Source of the DNA: Stephania yunnanensis
Lineage: Eukaryota; Streptophyta; Magnoliopsida; Ranunculales; Menispermaceae
DNA: 64,000 nt
NCBI GenBank assembly: GCA_039657365.1
Contig: CM077585.1
Coordinates: 10,758,037-10,822,036 of the forward strand
Direction: 5' to 3'
Position numbers and translations under genes: made by a program. Shown in pieces: positions 22,541 to 33,465 of this stretch (position 1 is its first letter; each line of letters opens with the position of its first letter). The notes below the pieces were generated by a model that was given only the letters and a program-made list of their open reading frames with translations, made no database searches and was not told where the DNA came from.

Positions 22541-23525
22541 AGCCTAGACTATCCCAAAAACCTCTGATAATCTAATCAGCTTCTCAGCTTTCTAAAAATG
22601 TCTTTACTAGCAATTTTCTAAAATCGTTGAGATAAATCGTCATCATCAAAATTAAATTTAAAGTTTTTGTTTTCTTAACTGCATTAAATTAGGATATCCT
22701 TCAATTTGAGATTTTGATTTCTAAAAAGATTTTGGCAGATTCTCCCTTATAATTAGGGTTGTCAAAAATCTAAAAACCTTATAAACAATAGCGGGAGAAG
22801 ACCTAGAAGGACTCATATAATTACCAATATCCACAAAAATTTATATATCAAAATTTATACATCATAACATTCTACTTAAATAAACCCATCGATTGTTAAA
22901 TCATTTCGTGAAATCATCTAACTCCAATTTCAATTTTGTGTTCGTCATTATACTACCATTTTTGTTATATACTTCTTCGAGAATTATTAAAAAAAGAAAT
23001 CAACTTGACTCAAAGCCCAAGCCCAAAAAATAATAATAATAGAATTGTTATACAAATAGAAAGAAAAAACATAAAAATTTACCAGAATACTAGAGATCCA
23101 TCTTTCTTTTCTTCATATCCATTAATTGAACATGTCATTACCCAATAATAAAAATTCAATAATGTTAGATAAGTAAATCCTACATTATCCTGTACACCTT
23201 TAATACTCGAATGCATTCATACAAAAATTTAAGTAAAACAATAATATTTCAAAGAACTTTAAATATACAATGATGTAATCCATCCCATTTTTTTCTTAAC
23301 TACAGTCAGATGTCAACTTTTGAAAATAGTACGGGAACAATAAAAGGGAATCATGAATTTGAGAAGAAGTCCCTCGGAAATCCACCCCCTCGACTATAAA
23401 TGGAGTATCATAGTTAGCACATTCCCACGAATCCTTCTAAATAACTGTCTACAATGATCAATGACTCCAGCCATAGAGCACCACGTTGTTCACCCTGCCA
23501 TACATATAGCCAATGAATACAATGG
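22541..23525 (-). repeat. Inverted fragment of the 8978-type LTR
   Basis: The reverse complement of about 23320-23525 matches 11340-11525: GTGGTGCTCTAYGRCTGGAG, GAGGGACTTCTTCTC versus GAGGGACTTTCTCTC, and GGCTATATGTA. The rest (22541-23320) is AT-rich with no recognised domain and may be more of the same LTR. It ends where the SIRE LTR starts. Confidence 0.5.
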
Positions 23526-24910
23526 TGTTGGACTAAGTGTTTTGTCACTTACATAGTCCACTCAGGATTTTGGTGGCAACAAACAAAGTGAAAAATTTGG
23601 AGAAGTTTATGTAGTGTTTGAGAACATCAAACTTTGTTAGTAATCACAAGCTCAAAAAGAAAGTTGAGCTTTTTACAAGTTCAATTAAAATTGGCAAAAC
23701 GAAGTCGCATAAGCTCAAGACTTGACTCAGACAAGGATACAAGGACCAAAAAAGCCAAGGCTATCAATCGTACAGCTTATGTAAGGTATATAAGTTTATT
23801 TATACAAGCCAAATGCATTATAATCATGTATCACATTAATTGTGGTTTTATGATTTACAAATCCATGAGTTTCAAAATGATTTAAATCATGCAAACACAC
23901 TCTACAACATGTATTTGAGGTGTACAAACTATTAAAATCATTTTTGAATGCACCGATGTTCATTTGGACAACTTTTAGGTTTTCATTTGAAATATTTATA
24001 GAAAAGCCTTTATATGTTTCATGAAATCAAGATTCTTGATTTTTAGGGTCTGTGAAATTATTCGGGATGTCCAAACACGTTTTATAGATCTTACTTAATA
24101 TGTGTGAAGTGTTTTCAGAGGTTTAATAGAGTCATAGGACCATTAAAGAGTCGATTTGCAAAACTAGAAAAATAATTATTTTGAAGCCCCTATCCCAAAT
24201 GCGATAGGCAGGCAGGATAGTGCGGTACCGACATATAGCGCACTATCTAGGTTACCTAGTGCGCTATGCAGAGTTCTGATAGTATTTTTTAAAGTACATA
24301 TCTCCACCTTTAATTTGGGTTTTTGGACAAATTTTTTAGGGATTGAGAACCAAAGTAAATAACCATGAACATATATCAAACAACTCAAGGCCTCATACTC
24401 TCTAAAAACTCTAAGTTGCGATCATATTTGTTAATTTTGTGCTCACAACCACTTGAAATCTTTGAAGGCCATTGATTAGCTCTTGAAGTTGGTACTAGAA
24501 AAGTGTTCTAAGCATTGCAACCCACACTCCAAATCTAATTTTTGGATCTCATACTTGATCCTACTTTAGTTGTACTTAATTTATACTCTTTGATTGGAGT
24601 TTTATGTGCAAATTATTTGTAGTATTCTTCAACACAATTATCTTGGGTTTTTGTAGTTAAACTTGATCTCATAAACCCTAGGATTAATTCGAGCAAGTTG
24701 TTGCTCTTAATCGTGATTTTCGACAAAATCACTTGTTCACTTGATTTGAAGTCGCACTTGTTTCAATTGATTTTGATTTGTTGTTTTTTTCACTATAATT
24801 TGCGCATACTCGTTGAATATATCGGTATCTTAGTCACTTCCATATTTGCATTCAATAGAGTTGTTTAGCTCCAGGAGACTTGTATGAATTGGACCTATTA
24901 CTGCTAAGTG
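23526..24910 (+). repeat. SIRE 5' LTR, lacking its 3' end
   Basis: Starts TGTTGGACTAAGTGTTTTGT and aligns with 43765-45200 throughout. It stops near 24900, where the 3' LTR copy continues for another 450 bases. Pol sequence follows directly, so a deletion runs from inside U5 into RT. Confidence 0.8.
24235..24267 (+). repeat. Perfect 11-bp stem hairpin in SIRE LTR
   Basis: ATAGCGCACTA (24235-24245) and TAGTGCGCTAT (24257-24267) pair perfectly around an 11-base loop. It is a GC-richer island in AT-rich LTR. Related GCGCTAT motifs lie just upstream (ATAGTGCGGTACC). Confidence 0.85.
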
Positions 24911-25956
24911 CATTTATTCTTAACAAGGGGTTTAAAAAGGAGCATTAGGTCTTGCATTGTTCATTTTGATAAAAAATGATGATATGCTGCTTTTTCAAAT
25001 CTACATGGAAATTATCATTTTTGGGTCAACAAACAAGCATTTATGTGATGAATTTTCATCTTTAAAAACATGTGAATTCGAAATGAGCATGATGGGTGAA
25101 CTAACATACTTCTTAGGTTTAAAAATCAAGCAATCTATGAATGTCATTTTCATAAATCAAGTGAAGCATGTGAGGAACATGCTTAAGAAATTCAAATTTA
25201 AAAATTTAAAGGCATGTGACACTCCTTGTAATTTAACCATTAAAATGGACAAGGGCCCTCTAAGAAAACCTATAGATCGTAAGTTAAACCGAGGAATGAT
25301 AGGAAGCATGTTTTACTTAATCGCTAGTAAATCAGACATTAAGTTTAGCGTTTGTCTTGTGCTAGGTTTCAATCTGAGCTTAAAGAGTCACATTAAAGTG
25401 TGTCAAACACATATTTAGATACTTGAGTGGCAAATAAGACTTAGCCTACGGTTCAACATCATTCTTAACTTTGAACTTAAAAGCTTTGTTGATTCAGATT
25501 ATGCAGGAAGCCTAGTGGATAGGAAGAGCACATCAAGGTTTTCTTACTTGCTCAGAAACTCCTTAATCTCATGGTTTAGCAAAAAGTAAAATTTCGTCGC
25601 ATTGTCCACCGTCAAAGCTAAATATGTGGCAGCCAGGAGTTGTTGTACTTAAGTACTATACATGAAGCAAAAACTTGAGGATTATTGAATCCACGTTGGT
25701 TATGCCGAAGTCTTTTGTTATAATACAAATGCAATCAATAATTCAAAGAATCCAATGTTACGGTTACACACGAAGCACATCAGATTAGACATCATTTTCT
25801 TACTGATCATGTGCAAAAAGGGGATGTTAAATTGACTCATATGTATACTAAAGACCAACTTGTGGATATTTTCACAAAAACTTTTTCTAGGGACCAACTT
25901 CCAAAAATCATGCAAGAGTTAGGTATGATTAGTGAGTTCGATCTATAGAGTGTGTC
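24911..25956 (+). pseudogene. SIRE-type RT and RNase H fragment
   Basis: The open part (24957-25418) encodes a copia RT second half: IIFGSTNKHLCDEFSSLKT, then CEFEMSMMGELTYFLGLKIK, then INQVKHVRNMLKKFKF and TPCN. This sequence set is typical of SIRE/Maximus elements. The catalytic box, usually YVDD, reads YMEI, so both Asp are lost. RNase H follows with several stops (LSGK, LAYG ... STLVMPKS). The end reads MYTKDQLVDIFTK, the conserved copia RNase H terminus. The sequence is cut at 25961 by the copia complex. Confidence 0.9.
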
Positions 25957-25961
25957 CTAGA

Positions 25962-27344
25962 TGTGGGGTTTTGGGGTTCATACGCGGTGGAGATTACAAA
26001 ACAATTTTGACAAAAACCTTAATAGGATTCGAATCTAATTCCATTAAAACATTTAAACCAAGAAAACTTAATCATACTTCGATCGCAAAATACCTTTCTG
26101 AGGTTGATTGATCTCTAAGGCACTGCCAACGACGAGCGCCCTCTTCCAGAAGTCCACACACGAACGGCGACCGAGATTCGAAGTGCTAGCTTCAAGAGAA
26201 TACCAAACCTTTTTTTTTCACTCCAAAATGATTCAGAGCGTACTAGAAAACCCTAATTCGTTTCTAAAGGAAAATAGAGTTTCGGCCCTAGAATTTTCAT
26301 CCGTGTGTTCTAACTTAAAGCGTCTATTTATACAACCCTTGTATATAGACGATTAAGTAAATTACGCATATGCCCTTACTTAAAGAAGTATAAGTGTAAT
26401 ACACGACAATGATGTTTCTATCATGAATTTATCACATAAAATTCATTTTTCTGAACCATCTTAAAATCTCCCAAAACCATTCTTAATGTGCGACCCAATA
26501 GGCTCATACAACATTGGCAATGTACCAAAACACATTTTGGTATACAAGTCATAAGCGACCTCTAGCAAGACATTATGACTACCCAAGTTGTATGAATATC
26601 AAATCGATACAACCTAATCAATAGTGTATACAACATCCTTTTGTCACACGATATCCTTTTGATCAAAAAAAAGGCATGGAATTGTCATCCAACATGTTCA
26701 ATCGTACTAGTCTCGATCTCTAGGTATACTGAAAACATCCAAGTGACATTGATCAATATCAATTCACTTAGACTAGGCCTTTTAACAGTCTAACACATTG
26801 TGGGATCCACTAGATATCTCTTTTTATATGAGAGGAACAAATTATATCTCGATTACACAACTTCATCAAATTGCTCATACAATAACCAATCACAACCTTT
26901 ATAATCGTCCGATTAAAGACAATGTTTGATTGTGTCAAATCACTGTGTTACTAATGTAGAAGTCTCTGGTAATCTTAAGTAAGAGGACTGAAAAATATAC
27001 CTATCATGAGAAACAACTATGATTTAATCCATGAGATATTCTCATAGTGGGTCATTCCAGTACTTTGTTCCCTAACAAGTAGTCGTGGTCTTGATTTATA
27101 TCCCTATAGGTATAATCATCATATAATCATCAATCAAAACTCACACTAGTCTTAATTCATTATAGTTCCCAGTATAATGATCGACTAGGGACATTTAGGA
27201 TATTTCTGTAAATACCCATGGATCTTATTATAATGTTAACTTGTAAATTAATTATAATAAACAACAAATGAAATCCTCTATTTTATTTACTAAAAGTATT
27301 TATAAAGACGGTTAATGGATTGACTTAGGGCATATGCCCCAACT
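25962..27344 (-). repeat. Copia LTR (3' LTR of the outer element)
   Basis: 1383 bases, on the minus strand starting at 27344 with a slightly mutated end (AGTTGGGGCATATGCCC). RNase H sequence adjoins it at 27345 on the minus strand, so it is the 3' LTR. Confidence 0.9.
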
Positions 27345-29155
27345 TCTCCCACTTGCGCTAGGGCCAATCATACATGCATCTAATGCCTAATGATCTAACA
27401 TGACCATCATGTTTTGCTTGTGGAAGAGATTTTGTAACGGATCTGCAACGTTGTCTTCAGTAGGTACTCTACAAATCTTCATGTCTCCCCTCTCAATAAT
27501 TTCTCTGATGAGATGAAAACGCCTGAGTATATATTTGGATTCGTGGTGTTGTTTAGGTTCCTTGGCCTGTACTATTGCCCCTTATTGTCATAATACAAAC
27601 AAACATGGTTAGCAATACTTGGAACCACACCTGGTTCAGAAATGAACTTTTTGATCCAAACTGCCACCTTTCTTTGCATCGTACGCCGCAATAAACTCGC
27701 CTTCGTTGTAGAATCGCCACGCTTTTTGCTACAAAATTTTCCAGTTTACTACACCCCCATTCAAAGTAAACACATATCCAGACTATGATCTAAAGTAATT
27801 TATATCAGTTTGAAAACTTTCATCTGTGTAACCATTTAGAACTAGATCATTTTCAAAACCTTCATAGACCAAGAACACTTCCTTAGTCCTTCTTAAGTAT
27901 TTAAAAATGTTTTTTTACTACTATCTAGTGACTCTCACCAGGATCTGACTGATATCTGCTTGTAGTGCTCAAAGCATATGATACATGATAGATCCAATAG
28001 CTGATGCATATGGAATCTTATTAATACGGTCTCGTTCATCATTTGTCTTAGGACATTGAATCTTGCTGAGACTTATGCCATGAGACATTGGCAATAATCA
28101 ACTTTTAGAGTCTTGCAAACTGAACCTATTTAGCACCTTGTCTATGTAAGCACTCTAACTTAGACTGATTAGCCTTTTAGATCTATCTCTATAGATCCTT
28201 ATCCCTAGGATATAGGCTGCATCTCCTAAGTCTTTCATTGACAAACACTTCCCTAACCAAGACTTGACATTCTGCAATGTTGGGATATCATTTCCAATGA
28301 GTAATATATCATTAACATACAGTACCAGGAAAAAAACTACACTCCCACTGACCTTCTTGTATACATAAGGCTCATCTTCATTCTTAATAAAACCAAAATC
28401 CTTGATTGCTTCATCAAAATGAAGATTCCAACTCCGAGAAGCTTGCTTTAATCCGTCAATGGATCTTTGAAGCTTGCATACCTTCCTAGAATTCTCAGGA
28501 TGTACAAAACCTTCAGGTTGTGTCATACCAACGTCCTCAAGAAACTTTCTATTAAGAAATGTTATTTTTACATCCATTGTCATATCTCATAGTCATAATA
28601 TGCAGCAATGGCAATTAAAATTCTTATGGATTTAAGCATGGCTACTGGTGAAAAAGTTTCATCATAATCAACACCTTGAGTCTACCTGAAACCTTTTGCT
28701 ACAAGTCTTGCTTTAAAAGTATGCACTTTGCCATCCATGTCAGTTTTCTTCTTGAAAACCTATTTACATCCAATGGTCTTACCACCTTCAGGTAAATCAA
28801 CCAAGTTCCAAACTTGATTATCATACATGGATTGCATCTCAGAGTTCATGGCACTTAGCCATTTATCTGAGTCTGGTCCAGATATAGCCTCCTGATAAGT
28901 GGTGGGCTCATTTTTATCCATAAGCAACACATCACGAGTATCAGTAATGAGAAATCTGAATCTCTCTGGCTCATGTCTTACCCTACCGGATTTACATGGG
29001 CGTTGGGTCACTTATGGAGGTTCAACTGCTTCAGAACGTTGTTGAACTTCCAGAAACGGTTCAAGGTTTATCTGTGATTCTTGAACTTCTTCAAGATTTA
29101 TTTCTCTCCCACTAATGTCTTTTGAAATAAACTATTTTTCCATAAAGGCACCATA
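27345..29155 (-). pseudogene. Copia RT and RNase H of the outer element
   Basis: Minus strand. 28760-29011 encodes the RT start (SAMNSEMQSMYDNQVWNLVD). 28155-28583 encodes the RT core with TQPEGFVHPENSRKVCKLQ and SIDGLKQASRSWNLHFDEAI. The active site reads YVND instead of YVDD, a loss of one catalytic Asp. RNase H (27345-28100) is full of stops. Two of these TAG codons (27783-27785 and 27729-27731) are at the same codons as stops in the plus-strand copy at 33021 and 33075. The linker upstream continues the integrase part that now lies at 36344 onward. Confidence 0.9.
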
Positions 29156-29808
29156 CTGATCCCCCGTCCGCTGACCGGTCAGCGAAACCACAGACAGCTG
29201 ATCGGCCAGCGGGACCGCCGTCTAACTAATCCTAGCGCACAAAATTTTTTTTATTAGTGAACAGTAAAAAATTTCCAAATAGTTTAGTGATTGAGCAAAT
29301 CAATAAAATATATGATATTTCATTGTTTACATAAAAATCACTAAAACTGAATAAAATCCCTCTATTCAATTTTAAGTCTCGTGTCATCCATTTTAAACAA
29401 TTGTCAAAGCATCGATCACACTAATATAGTTTCAGTCATAGCTAGGTGTATTATGTTATCTTGGTGAGATAAGTTGGGTAAGAGTTACCTAAATGTTTAA
29501 AATGGTCCGACTTAATATAGCTACCAAAATAGTTTAAGCTTTAGGCACATGATAAGATAAAAAACATACTAAGACATAAGATGTCTCGTATCTAATAAAA
29601 GTATCTAAAATTACATAAAATGTAATTGGTAACTGCTACCTACCTAAATAATCTAGTTTTGTGTTTCATGCCATAGCTATCACAGAATTAGGTGAAATAT
29701 GGATTTTAGTCCCCTAAATAAACAGTATGTTTTAGGTAGGTTGTTAATTTAGTCGGAGTCTATTCCTCTATACTAAAATAAACTTTGCATAATCTTTATT
29801 GTAGATCA
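29156..29808 (+). other. Copia 5' leader without LTR (plus block start)
   Basis: Matches the minus-strand leader at 38477-39090 (GGACCGCCGTCTAACTAATC is shared) but has no LTR or primer site before it. It begins abruptly at the junction with the outer element at 29155/29156. A GC-rich palindromic cluster lies at its left end. The leader ends in TTTATTGTAG, acceptor-like, just before the gag ATG at 29809. Confidence 0.75.
29169..29184. repeat. 16-base perfect palindrome in copia leader
   Basis: CGCTGACCGGTCAGCG is its own reverse complement. A near-palindrome AGCTGATCGGCCAGCG follows at 29196-29211. The surrounding leader is AT-rich, so this stands out. Confidence 0.9.
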
Positions 29809-30710
29809 ATGGCCTCTTCAAATAACAATAATCCCCTGTCACTACGATCCATCTTTGAGAAGGATAAGCTATTTGGGACTAATTTTCTTAACTGGTTCAA
29901 AAACTTGAGAATTGTTCTTAAGCATGAATGCAAGTTGTATGTCCTGGATGCTCCAATCCCTGAGGACCCACCAGCAAATGCTACAAAAGCTGTGAAGGAT
30001 GCGCATAACAAGCATGTCAATGATTATACTAATGTTGCATGTATTATGCTAGCAACTATGATTCCTGAACTTAAAAAGAACATGGAACTAATGGAAGCCT
30101 ACGGCATGGCTATAACGCTAAAGGAAACATTCCAACAACAAGCTAGGCAAGAAAGGTTCGAGACAGTCAAAAACCTACATTCTTACGAGATGACTGAGGG
30201 TGCATCAGTCAGTCCTCATGTTATGAAGATGAAGGGCTATGTTGACCAGCTTGATAGACTCGAGTTTCCCAAATTCCAAGAGTTGGCTACGGATTTGATC
30301 CTGAATTTGTTACCAGAGAGTTACTCATAATTTATGATGAACTACAAATGAATAACGTGGAGAAATCAATTTCAGATTTGCATTTGATGCTCAAAACTGC
30401 TGAACCAAATATCAAGAAACCCTCTACTAATGTGTTGATGGTCCAAAAGGGAAAGGGAATGAAGAAGAAAGGCAAGGGCAAGGCTAAAGTTGCCAAGGCA
30501 ACTGCTGCACCTGTCGCAAAGCCCCAGCCTATTCCTGCTTCAAAACACCCAAAAGAAAAGGAAGGAAATTATCATTTCTGCCATGCAGCTGGACATTGGT
30601 TCAGAAATTGCAAACTCTATCTAGAAGATCTAATGAACAAAAAGGGTAGTGCGACTACCACTACAAGTATTTATGTTATTGGAATTAATTTATCTACTAG
30701 TGATTCCTGG
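29809..30710 (+). pseudogene. Copia gag, plus copy
   Basis: The start is taken as ATG 29809 (MASSNNNNPLSL), matching the minus copy's ATG at 38476. The capsid part has FGTNFLNWFKNLRIVLKHEC and LYVLDAPIPEDPPANATKAV, conserved in plant copia gag (UBN2-like). It is broken by a stop at 30328-30330 (CAA to TAA relative to the minus copy) and a one-base deletion just downstream; the frame resumes at 30348. The zinc knuckle is at residues 75-88 of the second frame, FCHAAGHWFRNC, with its first Cys changed to Tyr; the minus copy keeps it. A Lys-rich stretch precedes the knuckle. Gag packages the element RNA. Confidence 0.92.
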
Positions 30711-32085
30711 GTATTAGATATCGGATGTGGATCTCACATTTGTAAAAATATGCAGGAACTCACCAGAAGTAGAAAGTTGAAGAAAAGAGAAGTCATCCTC
30801 CGCATAGGGAATGGAGCAAGAGTTGCTGCCCTGGCTGTTGGATCATATGACTTAGTCTTACCTAGTGGACTTATTTTAACTTTAAATAATTGTTATTTTG
30901 TGCTAGCCTTGAGCAGAAACATCATTTCTATTTCGTGTTTGGATATGGATTATTTTGATTTTATTATTGCGAATAATAGATGTTCCATTTCTCGTAAAGG
31001 CTTATTTTATGCAAATGTTGATTTGTGCGATGGTCTTTATATTCTAAGCATGAAAAGGTCCACTGATACTCCAGTCTTTAACATAAATACAAAGAGATTT
31101 AAGTCAAATGATTTGAATCAAACATATCTTTGGCATTGTCGTCTCGGGCATATAAATGAGAAACGCATAACGAAGCTCCATAAAGATGGACTTCTAGATT
31201 CATTTGATTTAGAAACATTTGAAACGTGCGTATCTTGTTTATGAGGCAAGATGACTAAAAGTCCCTTTACTGGACACAGTGAAAGGACAAGTGATTTATT
31301 TGGTCTAATACATACTGATGTATGCAGTCTTATAAACACAATGGCTAGAGGAGATTATCAGTACTTCATTACATTTACAGTTGATTTCAGCAGATATGGT
31401 TATGTATATCTAATGAAACATAAAGCTGAATCATTTGAGATGTTTCGAACTTTTCAAAATGAAGTGCATAATCAACTTGGTAAAACTATCAAAACACTTC
31501 GGTCAGATCGAGGTGGTGAATATTTGAGCCAAGAATTTGATGATAATCTTAAAAATTGTGGGATTGTCTCCAAATTGACTCTACCAGCAACTCCACAATG
31601 GAATGGAGTTTCTGAAAGGAGAAATCAAACCTTATTAGATATTGTTTGATCTATGATGAATCATGTAGATCTTCCATTATCCTTTAGGGGTTATGCATTA
31701 CAAATCGCAGCTTTCACTCTAAATCGAGTTCCTTCTAAAGCGGTTGATAAAACACCATATGAGATATGGTATGGGAAGATACCTAGTTTATCATTCCTTA
31801 GGATTTGGGATTGTGAGGCTTACGTAAGGCGACAAGTATCAGAAAAATTAACACATAAATCTGACAAGTGTTTATTTGTAGGGTATCCTAAGGAAACAAA
31901 ATGATATTACTTTTATAATCCCGCTGAGAACAAAGTGTTTGTTGCTCGGTATGGTGCATTTATGGAAAAATAGTTTATTTCAAAAGACACTAGTGAGAGA
32001 TAAATAAATCTTGAAGAATTTCAAGAAACACAGATAAACACTGAACCGCTACTGGAAGTTCAACAAAGTTTTGAACCAGTTAAAG
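30711..32085 (+). pseudogene. Copia protease and integrase, plus copy
   Basis: Protease: WVLDIGCGSHIC, in which the catalytic DTG is changed to DIG. Then LSRNIISISCLDMD, the GAG-pre-integrase region, and the HHCC finger WHCRLGHINEKRITKLHKDG ... CVSCL. The integrase core (31251 onward) has HTDVC (first Asp), LRSDRGGEYLSQEF (second Asp) and WNGVSERRNQTLLD (Glu). In-frame stops lie at 31242-31244, 31647-31649 (CGA to TGA) and 31902-31904 (GGA to TGA). The linker ends at about 32085, where an internal deletion of about 350 bases relative to the minus copy removes the RT start. Confidence 0.92.
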
Positions 32086-33452
32086 GTTTCAAGCAGACTC
32101 AAGGTGTTGATTATGATGATACATTTTTGCCAGTAGCCATGCTTAAATCCATAAGAATTTTAATTGTCATTACTGCATATTATGACTATGAGATATGGCA
32201 AATAGATGTAAAAACCACATTTATTAATGGAAAGCTATTTCAGGACGTGTATATGACACAACCTGAAGGTTTTGTACATCTTGGGAATTCTAGGAAGGTA
32301 TGCAAGCTTCAAAGATCCATTGATGGATTAAAGCAAGCTTCTCGGAGTTTGAATCTTCATTTTGATGAAGAAATCAAGGATTTTGGTTTTATTAAGAACG
32401 AAGATGAGCCTTGTGTATACAAGAAGGTCAGTGGGAGTGTAGTTATCTTTCTGGTACTGTATGTTGATGATATATTACTAATTGGAAATGACATCCCAAC
32501 AATGCAGAATGTCAAGTCTTGGTTAGGGAAGTGTTTGTCAATGAAAGACTTAGGAGATGCAGCCTATATCCTAGGGATAAGGATCTATAGAGATAGATTT
32601 AAGAGGCTAATCAGTCTAAGTCAGAGTGCTAACATAGACAAGGTGTTGAATAGGTTCGGTTTGCAAGACTCTAAAAAAGGATTGTTGCCAATGTATCATA
32701 GCATAAGTCTCAGCAAGATTCAATGTCCTAAAACAATAGATGAGCGAGACCATATGAAAAAGATTCCATATGCATCAGCTATTGGATCTATCATGTATGT
32801 CGTGTTATGCACTCGACCTGATGTATCATATACTTTGAGCACTATAAGCAGATATCAGTCAGATCCTGGTGAGAGTCACTGGATAGCAGTAAAGGACAAT
32901 CTTAAATACTTAAGAAGGACTAAGGAAGTGTTCTTGGTCTATGGAGGTTTTGAAAATGATCTAGTTGTAAATGGTTATACAGATGCAAGTTTTCGAACTG
33001 ATATAGATGATTTTAGATCGTAGTCTGGATATGTGTTTACTTCGAATGGGGGTTCAGTAAGCTAGAAAAGTTTGTAGCAAGAGACCGTGGCAGATTGTAC
33101 AACTGAAGCTGAGTATATTGCAGCGTCCGATGCAACAAAAGAGGAAGTTTGGATAAAAAAGTTCATTTCTGAACTAGATGTGGTTCCAAGTATTGCTAAC
33201 CCTGTTTGTCTGTATTGTGACAATAACGGAGCGATAGCACAGGCCAATGAACCTAGATCACACCACAGATTCAAACATATACTCAAGCGTTTTCATCTCA
33301 TCAGAGAAGTTATTGAGAGGGGGGACGTGAAGATTTGCAGAGTACCTATAGAAGACAACGTTGCGGATCCATCGACAAAAGCTCTTCCACAAGCAAAATA
33401 TGATGGTCATGTTAGATCATTAGGCATTAGATGCATGTATGATTCGCCCTAG
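32086..33452 (+). pseudogene. Copia RT and RNase H, plus copy
   Basis: The RT frame runs 32127-33023: IWQIDVKTTFINGKLFQDVY, TQPEGFVHLGNSRKVCKLQR and an intact YVDDILLIGND active site. The RT N-terminal segment found in the outer copy (28760-29011) is deleted. RNase H continues in the same frame with TAG stops at 33021, 33063 and 33075, then an open stretch 33087-33452 with DCTTEAEYIAASDATKEEVW, YCDNNGAIAQANEPRSHHR and FHLIREVIERGDVKI. The final part is VADPSTKALPQAKYDGHV. RT and RNase H together make cDNA; this copy could not work as is. Confidence 0.92.
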
Positions 33453-33465
33453 TGCAAGTGGGAGA

